Source: Ardenticatenales bacterium
GTDB taxonomy: Bacteria > Chloroflexota > Anaerolineae > Promineifilales > Promineifilaceae
Direction of reading: 5' to 3'
NCBI GenBank assembly: GCA_020634575.1
Contig: JACKBM010000037.1
Span: 1-64,000 of the forward strand
DNA length: 64,000 nt
Under the pieces are notes generated by a model. That model searched no databases and was not told the DNA's origin. It saw only the letters and a program-made list of their open reading frames with translations. Both the position numbers and the translations under genes were made by a program. This document shows, piece by piece, positions 15,055-24,257 of the stretch (its first letter is position 1; each line of letters begins with the position of its first letter).

Positions 15055-17115
15055 TTAATCCTCGCTTTTCTCAGATGGCTGAACCCGCTCGCGCAACTCT
15101 TCCAGTTCCTGCTGCAGCGAATATTGGATGATGAAGCCAAGCCCTTTCCAGGTGTCGATGTCCAGGAAATCGCGCGGGCTGGCATCAGCGAGCGATTCGC
15201 GGACCCCGACCAGGACGCTGGCGCCAGGTATCTTGGCCAGCCGCTCGGCCAGCCCCTGTCGCAGCGGTTCGGTCTCATTCTGCAGCGAATAGTTGATGAT
15301 GAACCACATGCCGCGCCAGGTGTCTGGATCTAGAAAGTCTTCCGGTTTGGAACCTTCCAGGCTGGCGCGCAGCTCATCGATCACGCCCAGGCTTTCCGGC
15401 GTAAACCGTTCCCGATTTTCGCGCAGGAAGTCGAGCATCTCCTGGCGCGAGAAAGGCGGTGCTGTGAAGGTAGGTGTCTGACTGCTGAGTGTATCCGCCA
15501 GCCGGTTCAGGCTGCTCATGAACGCCTCAAACTGGGTTGGCGGGATCTCATCTGACTCATCGATTAGCGGGATGTCAGGAATGACGACATCTTTGTGGAA
15601 ATGACAGACCTTCTGACCAGGCATTGCCTTGATTTTGCAGCGTTGGCCCGATTTGGTCAGCGCCTGACAGCGGCCGTCGGCGGCCGACTCTTGCAGGGAT
15701 GCTTTGAACCGGGCCAGCGTCAACATCTCGGTAAATTCACGCTTGAATGCGGCCAGAATGGCGTCCGGATCCGGGATCAACCCTTCGTCGCTGATGATGC
15801 CCAGGTGGACGCGACCGGCATAACTCAAGATGGAAATGCCCAGGCCGACGTGGCCGGATTGGGGCACCCAAAACATAATGTCGTCGATTTTCTGGCCGGC
15901 CAGGTAAAGCGGCACCGGCGGCCCTGGCACATTGGTAATGACGGCGGTGACCTTCTGGCCGAGTGTGTTGACGACCAGCCGTTGGATCTCGGTAGGCGAG
16001 GCGCCCAGCGCACCCAAAATGCCAAAGGCGATGACCGCCTCGGGCGAGTTTTTGAGCTGGTCCATTCGCTCCTTCAGCTTGCGCAACCGGGTGGCCAGAT
16101 CGGCGGTGCCGACGGGCAGTTTCAGGAATACGAGGCCAAATTTGTTGCCGAGCTGACCCATCTCCTCCTGTTTGCGGATGTTGAAGGGGATGGCGGCGTG
16201 GAACTCGATGCCCTCTGTGGTTTGCTCATGTTCTTCAAGGTAGCGGCGCAGCGCGCCGGTCATGGCCGTTAGCAGCACATCGTTTACCGTGGCGCCGAAC
16301 TGGCGGCGGATCAACTTGACCTCTTCCAGATCGATGGGTTCGGCCCAGGTGGTTGATTTGCGTGTGCCTAACTTGCCGCGCAGGATAGTCGGTGGATCGT
16401 TGGGGCGCAGGGCGATGTTGCTGAGGCTGCTGAGGCTGTCGGCACCGAGGCGGGCCACGTCGAAGATGTTTTCCGGATTCTGAAAGGTCTCCCAACTCTC
16501 ATTGAGCGCCCGCCCGGCCAATTTTTGGGCGGTGCCGACGGCGGAGAACGCCTGTTTAATGAGGTTGCTGACAAAACCGGCCGGTTCCTTCTGCACCGTT
16601 TCTTCCGCCTCATCCACAACCAGCGAGCGTTTGGCCGACAGATCGGTCAGCGAGAGCAAGACCATCACCAGGGCAATGCCATCAGCGATGCAATGATGCA
16701 GCCGCACGATGACGGCGCTGCCCGGCCCGTAATTCTCAATCAGATAAACGTGCCAGAGCGGCTTGCTGAAATCCAGCGGGGTGGAAGCAATTTCACTGGT
16801 GAGTTGCTTGAGGGTGGCTTCGTCACCCGGCGAGGGCAGGGCGATGCGGCTCAGATGCGAGCGCAGATCAAAATTGGGGTCATATTCCCAGGCGGAAGCG
16901 ACCAGGGGCACGCGTGATTTGACGACCCGCTGGCGAAAGCGATCATATTTTTTGACCAGCCGGTGCTCAATGATTCGTTTCAAATCATCATAAACGACCG
17001 GCTCCTTGAAGGTCATAACGCCGCTGACCATCATCAGATTGGTTGGCTCTTCCATCTGCAGCCAGGCTGCATCGACATTGGACATGGATTCGTTGCCGGA
17101 GAGAGAGGGAAGCAT
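15055..17115 (-). CDS. WS/DGAT-type acyltransferase with C-terminal Cys/His motif and repeat extension
   Basis: 686 residues. Residues 1-460 are a wax ester synthase/diacylglycerol acyltransferase (acyl-CoA plus alcohol or diacylglycerol), with the catalytic motif HHCIADG and the C-terminal-half NVPGPPVPLYLAG. The usual family length is about 450-500. Here about 200 residues follow: a Cys/His cluster CQALTKSGQRC ... VCHFH, then two related units of about 60 residues (EDFLDPDTWRGMWFIINYSL and RDFLDIDTWKGLGFIIQYSL). Start at 17115 with AGGAGTG upstream. The neighbouring MaoC hydratase and the acyl-CoA synthetase point to fatty acyl storage or modified acyl-ester synthesis. The extension's role is unknown. 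Confidence 0.9.
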   Translation of the reverse strand: MLPSLSGNESMSNVDAAWLQMEEPTNLMMVSGVMTFKEPVVYDDLKRIIEHRLVKKYDRFRQRVVKSRVPLVASAWEYDPNFDLRSHLSRIALPSPGDEATLKQLTSEIASTPLDFSKPLWHVYLIENYGPGSAVIVRLHHCIADGIALVMVLLSLTDLSAKRSLVVDEAEETVQKEPAGFVSNLIKQAFSAVGTAQKLAGRALNESWETFQNPENIFDVARLGADSLSSLSNIALRPNDPPTILRGKLGTRKSTTWAEPIDLEEVKLIRRQFGATVNDVLLTAMTGALRRYLEEHEQTTEGIEFHAAIPFNIRKQEEMGQLGNKFGLVFLKLPVGTADLATRLRKLKERMDQLKNSPEAVIAFGILGALGASPTEIQRLVVNTLGQKVTAVITNVPGPPVPLYLAGQKIDDIMFWVPQSGHVGLGISILSYAGRVHLGIISDEGLIPDPDAILAAFKREFTEMLTLARFKASLQESAADGRCQALTKSGQRCKIKAMPGQKVCHFHKDVVIPDIPLIDESDEIPPTQFEAFMSSLNRLADTLSSQTPTFTAPPFSRQEMLDFLRENRERFTPESLGVIDELRASLEGSKPEDFLDPDTWRGMWFIINYSLQNETEPLRQGLAERLAKIPGASVLVGVRESLADASPRDFLDIDTWKGLGFIIQYSLQQELEELRERVQPSEKSED

Positions 17116-17148
17116 GAGGCACTCCTGTGGATCGCCGGGATAAGCGGC

Positions 17149-17610
17149 CTAAGCCTGGAAGAGCAGCGATAAAGTTTCCGCTACCATGGCTGGTTTGTCT
17201 TGGCCTTCAATTTCGATGGTGTTGCGCGTCTTGATGAGGTGTTGACCGGGCCGCTTTTCGCCAGCTTCGATAAGCTCCATGCGGAGGCGAACACGGGAAC
17301 CCACCCGGACCGGGTTGAGGAAACGGACCTTGTCAGCGCCGTAGTTGAGGACATGGGCGACACCGGCCGGTACCATACCCACCTCGCCAGATAACATCGG
17401 CAGGAGCGACAACGTCAGAAAGCCGTGGACGATGGTCCCGCCCAGCGGACTTTCCCGGGCGGCCCGTTCCAGATCAACATGGATCCATTGGTGGTCGCCG
17501 GTACAGTCGGCAAATTGGTTTACCCGGTCCTGATCAATCAGAATCCAGTTGGAAACGCCCAGCTCCTGACCGACAAATTTGTCAAGATTGGCCAGCGTAT
17601 AGTCCGCCAT
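17149..17610 (-). CDS. MaoC-family (R)-specific enoyl-CoA hydratase
   Basis: 153 residues, single hot-dog domain. Seen: the hydratase motif with catalytic Asp and His (DCTGDHQWIHVD), followed by GGTIVHGFLTLSLLP. In the family this hydrates trans-2-enoyl-CoA to (R)-3-hydroxyacyl-CoA. A strong ribosome-binding site (AGGAGGAGTGAC) precedes the start, and it heads the minus-strand unit with the WS/DGAT and AIR-synthase-like genes. The acyl-CoA synthetase lies divergently upstream. The substrate chain length cannot be read from the sequence. Confidence 0.92.
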   Translation of the reverse strand: MADYTLANLDKFVGQELGVSNWILIDQDRVNQFADCTGDHQWIHVDLERAARESPLGGTIVHGFLTLSLLPMLSGEVGMVPAGVAHVLNYGADKVRFLNPVRVGSRVRLRMELIEAGEKRPGQHLIKTRNTIEIEGQDKPAMVAETLSLLFQA

Positions 17611-17679
17611 GTCACTCCTCCTACTGAAACGTGCTATATGGTAGCATGCCGCGCAAACTTCGGGTAGTGGCCCCCAGCG

Positions 17680-17744
17680 CTAGCCTCCGGGAGGCCCTTC
17701 AGCAGTTGGCAAGGCTGGCGCCTACTGGGCCTCCCGGAGGTTAG
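17680..17744. repeat. CCTCCGGGAGG hairpin element, copy A
   Basis: Arms TAGCCTCCGGGAGGCCC and GGGCCTCCCGGAGGTTAG around a 29-nt loop in the spacer between the MaoC and acyl-CoA synthetase genes. Copies B and C are at 50850-50914 and 54266-54330: the arms are shared and the loops differ. Within the arms, GGCCC/GGGCC here corresponds to GGACC/GGTCC in copy C, so pairing is kept. Confidence 0.85.
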
Positions 17745-17814
17745 GCGTCTGCTTATTACACTCAACGGAGTTGCGACGTTTTTCCGACACGAATTTTGGG
17801 CAATTCAGTTCTTG

Positions 17815-17843
17815 TTGAGTGTTTTTGGCCTCCTGCGTATAAT
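17815..17843 (+). promoter_or_regulatory. Candidate sigma-70-type promoter of the acyl-CoA synthetase gene
   Basis: TTGAGT (17815-17820), 17 nt, then a perfect TATAAT (17838-17843). It lies 110 nt before the start codon at 17953, leaving a leader of about 100 nt. Confidence 0.55.
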
Positions 17844-17952
17844 CTTGTATGTCGTCCAGCACCTTGATCCCCATGTGGTTGCGCCGACGCTGATCCAGTG
17901 CAAGAAACAAATGCGCTATGGCCAGGCTCCATTAGCTGAGGAGGAATCCCCA

Positions 17953-19734
17953 ATGGTAAACACTATCCTTCACCGATTAAAGGCTCAGGCCGCTGAAAGG
18001 CCGACTGAGCCCGCCTACTATAGAAAGACAGGTGGTCAATGGGTCGGCACAAACTGGAAGAGTTACTATGACCAGGTCCGGTCAGCTGCCAAAGCATTGC
18101 TGGCGTTAGGCTACAACTCTGGTGAAGTGGTCACTATCCTGGGTTTCAATACGCCGGAATGGGTTGTTTTTGACCTGGCCGGGATGATGGCCGGTGGCGC
18201 CGCTGCTGGTATCTATGCAACCAACAGCCCGCAGGAAGTGCAATACATCGTCGATCATTGCGATTCTCCCTACCTGCTGCTGGAGGATGAGAAGCAGTGG
18301 GCCAAGGTGGAACAGGAGCTGGACAAGCTGCCATCGCTGCGCAAGGTGATCATGATGCCCGGCGCCCCGGCGATAGATCACGAACTGGTCCTGAGCTGGG
18401 AAGCGTTCAACAAACTTGGCGCTGATGTGCCTGATGGTGAGCTGGACGAGCGGTTTAACAGCCTCACAGAAAAGGGTCTGGCCACCTTGATTTACACGTC
18501 CGGGACGACGGGGCCGCCCAAGGGCGTGATGCTCTCCCACGAGAACCTGTTTTGGACCTCCGTAACGGCCACCAATTTGTTTGGCATCACCCCATCTGAT
18601 TCCAGTCTTTCTTATCTGCCTCTGTCGCATATTGCTGAGCAGATGTTCACCATCCATGGCCCCATCAATGTTGGCTGGCGCGTTTATTATGCTGAGTCGC
18701 CGACATCGGTGGCGGACAACCTGAAGGAAGTGACGCCGAGCATTGTCTTTGGTGTGCCGCGGGTTTGGGAGCGCTTCTACAACGGCGTCTCGGCCAAACT
18801 GGGCGAAGCGACGGGTGTAAAGGCGAAGCTGATCACCTGGGCGCGCAGCGTTGGGCGGCAGATGATTCATCTGCGCAACGAAGGCCGCCAGCCCTCGGCT
18901 ATTCTCACGATGCAATACAACCTGGCCGACAAACTGGTTTTTGCCAACCTGCGTCAGGCGCTGGGTCTGTCCAATATGAAGGTCTGCGCCTCTGGGGCGG
19001 CGCCGATTTCCAAAGAGATCGTCGAGTTTTTCGGCAGCCTGGGCATCGTGATCTATGAGATTTACGGCCAGTCTGAAGGCTCCGGCCCGTCCACCATCAA
19101 TTACCCGAAAAACACCCGCTTTGGCTCTGTCGGCAAGACGATTCCGGGTACTGAGGTCAAGATCGCAGAGGATGGCGAGGTTTTGGTGAAGGGGCCGCAT
19201 GTCTTCCTGGGTTATTTTAAGAACGAGGCCGCCACAGAGAGCACCCTAATTGGGGATTATCTTTATTCCGGCGATCTGGGGCAGTTTGATGAGGACGGTT
19301 ATCTATGGATTACCGGCCGGAAAAAGGAGATCATCATCACCTCCGGCGGCAAGAATATTGCGCCGGCCAACATCGAGGCGGCGCTCAAGGATATGGAACT
19401 GGTCAATGACGCCATCATCATCGGCGATCAGCGCAAGTTCCTCTCCGCCCTGATTACCCTGGAGCCGGAGGCGCTGGCCCGTTTTGCCGCCGCCAATGGT
19501 CTGGAGATGGATGATCTGCACGAAAATCCGGCGGTCGTTAAGGCGGTCGAGGCGATGGTTGAAGAAGTGAACAAGAACTTTGCCCGCGTGGAGAATATCC
19601 GGCGCTTCCGGCTGCTGCCGGCGCCCTTCTCCGTCGAGGGCGGCGAGCTCACACCAACCTTGAAGCTCAAGCGGCGCATCGTCTACAAAAAATATTGGGA
19701 CACGATCGAGTCGATCTACGAGGGTGTGGATTAG
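17953..19734 (+). CDS. Long-chain acyl-CoA synthetase (AMP-forming)
   Basis: 593 residues; ATG 17953 with GAGGAA upstream. It activates fatty acids to acyl-CoA through an acyl-adenylate. Seen: the P-loop-like AMP motif IYTSGTTGPPKGVMLSHEN, the YGQSEGSGP motif near residue 370, the YSGDLGQFDEDGYLWITGRK motif that joins the two domains, and the late KRRIVYKKY with the C-terminal-domain Lys region. The subtype with an N-terminal TILHRLKAQAAERP and length near 600 is FAA1-like. It is probably membrane-associated without a helix. It supplies acyl-CoA to the neighbouring hydratase and acyltransferase. Confidence 0.95.
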   Translation: MVNTILHRLKAQAAERPTEPAYYRKTGGQWVGTNWKSYYDQVRSAAKALLALGYNSGEVVTILGFNTPEWVVFDLAGMMAGGAAAGIYATNSPQEVQYIVDHCDSPYLLLEDEKQWAKVEQELDKLPSLRKVIMMPGAPAIDHELVLSWEAFNKLGADVPDGELDERFNSLTEKGLATLIYTSGTTGPPKGVMLSHENLFWTSVTATNLFGITPSDSSLSYLPLSHIAEQMFTIHGPINVGWRVYYAESPTSVADNLKEVTPSIVFGVPRVWERFYNGVSAKLGEATGVKAKLITWARSVGRQMIHLRNEGRQPSAILTMQYNLADKLVFANLRQALGLSNMKVCASGAAPISKEIVEFFGSLGIVIYEIYGQSEGSGPSTINYPKNTRFGSVGKTIPGTEVKIAEDGEVLVKGPHVFLGYFKNEAATESTLIGDYLYSGDLGQFDEDGYLWITGRKKEIIITSGGKNIAPANIEAALKDMELVNDAIIIGDQRKFLSALITLEPEALARFAAANGLEMDDLHENPAVVKAVEAMVEEVNKNFARVENIRRFRLLPAPFSVEGGELTPTLKLKRRIVYKKYWDTIESIYEGVD

Positions 19735-19747
19735 CGAGGTTACCCGC

Positions 19748-19806
19748 CACCTCCTGTTTCTTTTGTAGGGCCGTCAATTCTAAGTGGCGGCGCAAGAAAC
19801 GGGTGG
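19748..19806. other. Imperfect inverted repeat between convergent genes
   Basis: CCACCTCCTGTTTCT near 19748 pairs imperfectly with AGAAACGGGTGG at 19795-19806. It lies between the stops of the acyl-CoA synthetase (+) and the EamA transporter (-). It may act as a shared transcription end, but there is no clear U-tract. Confidence 0.35.
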
Positions 19807-19807
19807 T

Positions 19808-20698
19808 TTAGTCAGGCTTTCGTCTTAAGTTAATTACGGCAATGCCGGCCAGGATGATGATCATACCGATAATCATCCGGCCGGTTATTGTTTCCCCCAG
19901 CACCAACAGGCCGCCGATGGTCGCCACCACCGGCACGACATAGGTCACCAGGGCCACATCGGTCGCGCCAAAGCGCTGGATCGTGTAAAAGAAAAGCAGG
20001 AAGGCAGCCACGGTGCCGATGAGACTGCCATAAAGCACTGCAAACCAGCCCTGACCATCCAACGCAGCCAGATCAAAGCCGTAGACCAGCCCCACAACGG
20101 GCAGAACAATGAAGGTCGCAGCGAATAATTGCACGCTCGTCAAGGTCGTGGCCGGAATGCCGCCGGCGTAGCGGCGCGTGTAGATCGTGCCAATGCTGAC
20201 GCTGATCAGACCCACAAACACCAGGATGTAGCCACGCGGATCAGCCTGGGCCACATCAACCAGGCCACTCTCGCCCTGGCTGGCCAGCATGATCGCCCCT
20301 GACAGCGAGAGCAATACCCCAACAACTTTGCGCCAGGTCAGCGACTCATCGATCAGAAAGAAATGGGCCAGCGTAACTGTAAAGGCCGGCCCGGTGGCGT
20401 TGATGATCGAGGTCATACCGCTGGACAGGTAGACCAGCGAGCCCACGAAGGCAAACATCGGGATGGCGGTGGCCAGCAGGCCCAGGATGAGACCATGCTG
20501 GAGGAGCTTTCTGTCCAGCTGCCAGCGCAGACCTGGCCGGGCCAGCAACAAAAGGGCAAAGGCTACGGAAGCAAAGCTGATGCGCAGAGCCACAAATTCC
20601 ACTGAGCTTATCTGACCAATGCCGAAGCGGGAAGCGATGAGACTGGAGCCAAAACAAAACGCGGTGATGATGATAAAGGGAAGCGATTGAAGTTTCAT
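19808..20698 (-). CDS. EamA/DMT-family transporter
   Basis: 296 residues with ten predicted membrane helices in two five-helix EamA halves (for example FIIITAFCFGSSLIASRFGI at the start and GLLVLGETITGRMIIGMIII near the end). The family exports metabolites or amino acids, or imports nucleotide sugars; the substrate cannot be told. Length and helix count are normal. It follows the CMD-family gene on the same strand with 41 nt between them, occupied by two CCCGACGGG-family hairpins. Confidence 0.93.
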   Translation of the reverse strand: MKLQSLPFIIITAFCFGSSLIASRFGIGQISSVEFVALRISFASVAFALLLLARPGLRWQLDRKLLQHGLILGLLATAIPMFAFVGSLVYLSSGMTSIINATGPAFTVTLAHFFLIDESLTWRKVVGVLLSLSGAIMLASQGESGLVDVAQADPRGYILVFVGLISVSIGTIYTRRYAGGIPATTLTSVQLFAATFIVLPVVGLVYGFDLAALDGQGWFAVLYGSLIGTVAAFLLFFYTIQRFGATDVALVTYVVPVVATIGGLLVLGETITGRMIIGMIIILAGIAVINLRRKPD

Positions 20699-20716
20699 AA
20701 TGGGGAGGGGTTGGCC

Positions 20717-20746
20717 AACCCGTCGGGTTAGCCAACCTGTCAGGTT
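20717..20746. repeat. Two CCCGACGGG-family hairpins
   Basis: AACCCGTCGGGTT (20717-20729) and AACCTGTCAGGTT (20734-20746), palindromes around one central base. The C-to-T and G-to-A differences between them are compensatory. The second overlaps the last codons and stop of the CMD-family gene. The same core forms the tandem arrays at 5479 and 48176. Confidence 0.75.
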
Positions 20747-21264
20747 GTTTCGTCGATGGGGACGTTGAAGCTTTTGAGGATGGTGCCCAGGGTGAGGTAG
20801 AAGCCGACGGTGAAGATGGCGTCGATAAGAGCGGCCGGTCCCATATCCTCGTGAAGCTGTGCAGCAGTTGATGTGGTGATCTCCTGGGCTGCCCGCATCT
20901 CGTCAGCCAGGCGCAATAACGCCTTCTCCGTCATGTTCCAGCCGGCTGCCCGGGCGCCTTCTTTGACGCGCTCAATTTCTTCGGGCGTCAACCCTGCTGC
21001 CTGGCCGCGCACCACATGATGGGACCATTCGTATTCAGAGCCGATGAGATGGGCCGTGCGCAGGATGAGTAGCTCGCGCTGCCGGCCTGTTAATGTGCTA
21101 CCAGCGACCAGATAATTGCGTAATGGGGCTGATTGGCGGAGTAGTTCGGGACTGTGAGCCATCATACGATGGATATTTAAAACCGGGCCCTGTAGCGCCG
21201 CCCGGATACCTTCAGGCCAATTTTCCTCAGACGAAGGCTGTAAAATCGGCTCAGCTGAATTCAT
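20740..21264 (-). CDS. Carboxymuconolactone decarboxylase-family protein
   Basis: 174 residues of the CMD/AhpD-like helical family. Seen: the core LTGRQRELLILRTAHLIGSEYEWSHHV, with the conserved Glu and His that in AhpD act with a CxxC pair. No Cys pair is present here, so an alkylhydroperoxidase reaction is unlikely; other members are decarboxylases or isomerase-like enzymes on cyclic lactones. Its stop codon lies inside a CCCGACGGG-family hairpin. Its start overlaps the possible first ATG of the divergent CPBP gene. Confidence 0.85.
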   Translation of the reverse strand: MNSAEPILQPSSEENWPEGIRAALQGPVLNIHRMMAHSPELLRQSAPLRNYLVAGSTLTGRQRELLILRTAHLIGSEYEWSHHVVRGQAAGLTPEEIERVKEGARAAGWNMTEKALLRLADEMRAAQEITTSTAAQLHEDMGPAALIDAIFTVGFYLTLGTILKSFNVPIDETT

Positions 21265-21277
21265 GGAGAGACCTCAG

Positions 21278-22060
21278 ATGTTTGCGTGGTACCTGTTCTT
21301 CTTGCTTATTGTAATCTGTTTGCCTGGGATTGCCCTTTCAATTCCACGATCCCTGGGTGCCTTACGGGGACAGATCGAAGCCAACTTGCGGCCAGGACAG
21401 GCCATGCCATCGTTTCCAGTCCTGGTGCTTGTGTCTGCCCTGCAAGCATTGGTGGTAGCCGCGGCGGCAGCGGCTGTAGGGGTGGCCACCATGACGCAGA
21501 CAGGTTTTGAGGCGCCATTCTGGCAGGGTGTGGCTACCGGCCGGTTTGATGGGGCCGCTTTGGGCGGACAACTTCTAGCCGGGTTTGTGGGCGCTCTCAT
21601 TTGTCTGGTCCCCTTCCTGGGCCTCTACTATGGCGTCTTTCGCCCTCGACTGGATGCTCACACGGTGCAAGTGACAGAGGCGCTACGTGCCCGCCTGGGC
21701 CTGGCCGGGCGACTCTTACATGGTGGCGTATTTGAAGAGGTTCTGTTTCGGTGGGGCGTGATGGGCTTGCTTGTCTGGCTGGGGACGCTCCTGAACGGGT
21801 CGGTCAATGCCGTCATCGTCTGGCTGGCTATTTTCCTGGCCGGGCTCCTGTTTGCTGCCGGTCACCTTCCGGGCAGCTACGCAGCCGGCGCGCGCAAATC
21901 GCCCCTTTTGACAACCGCTGTCCTGACCCTAAATGGCTGGGCAGCCATCATTTTTGGCTACCTCTTTTGGCAATATGGGCTGACGGCAGCAATCACGGCG
22001 CACATGTTGCTGCACCTTTTCTGGTACCCAATTGAACGGATCTATGGGTCCCGCGACTAG
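21278..22060 (+). CDS. CPBP-family intramembrane metalloprotease
   Basis: 260 residues with about seven membrane helices. Seen: the Glu-Glu motif GVFEEVLFRW, the second motif FAAGHLPG, and MLLHLFWYP near the C-terminus, which together supply the Glu and His residues of CPBP (Rce1/Abi-like) proteases. ATG 21278 has GAGAG 7 nt upstream; the ATG at 21263 in the same frame overlaps the start codon of the divergent CMD gene. Bacterial members process membrane peptides or act in stress and bacteriocin immunity; no peptide substrate gene is visible next to it. Confidence 0.88.
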   Translation: MFAWYLFFLLIVICLPGIALSIPRSLGALRGQIEANLRPGQAMPSFPVLVLVSALQALVVAAAAAAVGVATMTQTGFEAPFWQGVATGRFDGAALGGQLLAGFVGALICLVPFLGLYYGVFRPRLDAHTVQVTEALRARLGLAGRLLHGGVFEEVLFRWGVMGLLVWLGTLLNGSVNAVIVWLAIFLAGLLFAAGHLPGSYAAGARKSPLLTTAVLTLNGWAAIIFGYLFWQYGLTAAITAHMLLHLFWYPIERIYGSRD

Positions 22061-22067
22061 CGGGGCC

Positions 22068-22895
22068 TTACCCCGGAGCTGCTAACAGGTAGTAGCTGTG
22101 TCCCTGATCATGGATGAAGTCGGTCACCTGATAGCCATTGGCGAAGGCCTCTTCCAGCAGCGCCCGATTCTGGAGCCGCCAGGCATGGGCCAGGGCCATA
22201 TCCCACCGTTTGATCTGGTGGATGTGGCGTGGGATCTCGATCAGGTAGCGGCGACCGGCCGGTTTATGCGGCCGGTCCGTCGGCCGGGGCAGGTCGCCGC
22301 GAATGGATGGGTTGATCACCTGCACCCCCGCATCCTCCAGCTCGGCGAACTGCGGCGGCTGCCAGCGCTCTTCCAGACGGGCCAGCACCGGCTCATCCTT
22401 TAACCACCAATCCACTTCGAAGCGGTCCGATGGCATGCCGGCATTGACTTCGTCGCTCATCTCGCCGTACACGTTGCGATAGTAGGTGTGACAGATGGCG
22501 CCCAGTTTGCGGAAGTTGAGGTTGGCGTTGCGGCTTTCCAGCGGATCAAACGTCCAGGTAATATGGTCGTAGCCCTGGGCCAGCACCGCCTCACGCTGGG
22601 CCAGCTTGAGCCGGTAGCCGAGGTTGGCATCACGAACCTTGGGATGCACGCCCGCCATATGGGAGCAATGTTTCAGGGCGCCCTCTTTGGTCAGCCCCAG
22701 AAAGCCCAGGACAAAACCGACGACCTCGCCGCTCTCGTCGAAGGCGCCCAGCAACAGGCCGCCGTTTTTCTGGATGGTGACGAGAAGGTGATCGGGCACG
22801 ATCATGCCGGGATCACCGCCCCAAACATCCATCTGTAGCTGTTCTACCGCTTTTACATCGGCAATTTCCGTGATGTCGCGAATCTCAATGTTCAT
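22068..22895 (-). CDS. GNAT-family acyltransferase (COG3375-like)
   Basis: 275 residues. The N-terminal 150 residues are a GNAT domain (VKAVEQLQMDVWGG, FVLGFLGLTKEGALKHCSHM, GVHPKVRDANLGYRLKLAQR with the acyl-CoA loop, TWTFDPLESRNANLNFRKLG). This subgroup is often found beside N-succinylamino-acid racemase genes, where it is proposed to N-succinylate D-amino acids. Here such a racemase-like gene is three genes upstream in the same direction. Its start overlaps the serine hydrolase stop by 4 nt (ATGA). The acyl donor and acceptor are inferred, not seen. Confidence 0.82.
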   Translation of the reverse strand: MNIEIRDITEIADVKAVEQLQMDVWGGDPGMIVPDHLLVTIQKNGGLLLGAFDESGEVVGFVLGFLGLTKEGALKHCSHMAGVHPKVRDANLGYRLKLAQREAVLAQGYDHITWTFDPLESRNANLNFRKLGAICHTYYRNVYGEMSDEVNAGMPSDRFEVDWWLKDEPVLARLEERWQPPQFAELEDAGVQVINPSIRGDLPRPTDRPHKPAGRRYLIEIPRHIHQIKRWDMALAHAWRLQNRALLEEAFANGYQVTDFIHDQGHSYYLLAAPG

Positions 22896-24247
22896 TGTCT
22901 CTTATGCAGCCGCAAGCCAAAACGCAAATAATCTATCGCCCCATTCTCCGTCCGGATGATATGCCCACGGGTTCCCTTAAATGGGCCGTCAGGCACCCAG
23001 AGGTCGCCATCCTGCAAGGCCACCAGTTGGAACGGCGGCGAGGGCGGCTGCACCGGTGAATTCCGGCTGGGGAAACCCCGCTTGGCGGTGACGATACCCG
23101 TCAATTCGCCGTCAGCGTAGCTGAGATCGATGTCGATCATCGGCCGGCTGTATTTGCCGGCATAGGGCGCCAGGTCGGCGGTGTCGTCTTGCTGTGGATC
23201 GGGCTCAGAGGCGTCGAAGTAGTTTGCCATGATCCACTTGGAAGCGGCGCTGTTAAGCTGGCGACCGCTGTCGGCGTTGGTGAAGATGGCGTAGGCGGCT
23301 TGTTGTTCTGGCAGAATGACAAATTCTGAGATCTGGCCAACGGTAGCGCCGCCGTGGCGATGGGTGCGCACACCAGCGATGTCGCGGCGGAACCAGCTCA
23401 CGCCCATCCGGCCGGCGCCCGGGTCGATCTCTACACCATCGGACCAGAGCTGGGCGATCGACTCGGCCGTGAGCAGCTGCTCGCCGTTCGCGCTCTTGCC
23501 GCCAGCCAGGTAGAACTGGGCGTAGCGCAGCAGGTCGGCGACCGTACAGGTGATCGCCCCGACTGAATAGGCGTAGCGAGGCAGCGGCCAGGGGAAGCCG
23601 ACTTCCGGGCCAGCCTCACCCTTGCGATGGCCGACGGCGAAGCGGTGGATCATCACATCGCCGGGATCGAAGTAGCTATGTGTCATGCCCAGCGGGTCGA
23701 AAATACGTTCCTGGATGACCTGCTCGTACAGCTTGCCGGTCACTTTCTCAATGATCCGGCCGGCGACGCCAAAGGCAGCGTTGTTGTAGGAGAAATGGTG
23801 GCCGAACGGGGCCAATTGCTCCAGATCCGCCATCAGGGCGACGTAGCGCGCTTTGGCGTCGTCACCCATGCCGGTGTCTTCAAACAGGTCGCCGACCCAG
23901 CCGGCAGTGTGGTTAAGCAGGTGGCGCACGGTGGCGCCCCTGGTGGCCGCTTCGTCCTGGACGCGGAATTCGGGCAGGTAATGGGAGACCGGCCGGTCCA
24001 ACTCCACCAACCCATCCTGGGCCAGCATCATGATCAATGTGCCCGTAAACGTCTTGGTATTAGAGCCAATCTGGAACAGCGTCTCCGCCGTCACCGGCAG
24101 CGGGTGATTCACATTTGTCACCCCCAACCCCCGGATCTGCGTCTCACCATTTTGCAGAATCCCGAACGCTACCCCCGGGACCCCCAGCACCAGCATCTGC
24201 TCTTCAAGGAAGCTGGTTAACTCGTTGAATTTCTGGTTGGTTGTCAT
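22892..24247 (-). CDS. Serine hydrolase, class C beta-lactamase/DD-peptidase family
   Basis: 451 residues. Catalytic motifs: SxxK in QIGSNTKTFTG (Ser about residue 67), YxN in FSYNNAAFGVAG, and the third box HGG in HRHGGATVGQ. There is no signal peptide (it begins MTTNQKFNELTSFLEEQM), so it is cytoplasmic, unlike resistance beta-lactamases. The C-terminal 100 residues are a beta-rich lipocalin-like domain (PYAGKYSRPMIDIDLSYADG). Relatives include D-aminopeptidases and esterases. Its neighbours (dipeptidase, racemase, GNAT) favour a D-amino acyl peptide or ester substrate. Confidence 0.9.
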   Translation of the reverse strand: MTTNQKFNELTSFLEEQMLVLGVPGVAFGILQNGETQIRGLGVTNVNHPLPVTAETLFQIGSNTKTFTGTLIMMLAQDGLVELDRPVSHYLPEFRVQDEAATRGATVRHLLNHTAGWVGDLFEDTGMGDDAKARYVALMADLEQLAPFGHHFSYNNAAFGVAGRIIEKVTGKLYEQVIQERIFDPLGMTHSYFDPGDVMIHRFAVGHRKGEAGPEVGFPWPLPRYAYSVGAITCTVADLLRYAQFYLAGGKSANGEQLLTAESIAQLWSDGVEIDPGAGRMGVSWFRRDIAGVRTHRHGGATVGQISEFVILPEQQAAYAIFTNADSGRQLNSAASKWIMANYFDASEPDPQQDDTADLAPYAGKYSRPMIDIDLSYADGELTGIVTAKRGFPSRNSPVQPPSPPFQLVALQDGDLWVPDGPFKGTRGHIIRTENGAIDYLRFGLRLHKRQ

Positions 24248-24257
24248 AGTTTAATAG

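Noticed and set aside
22892..24247. Secreted beta-lactamase (antibiotic resistance)
   Set aside because: It lacks a signal peptide, and its gene neighbours point to amino-acid or peptide metabolism.
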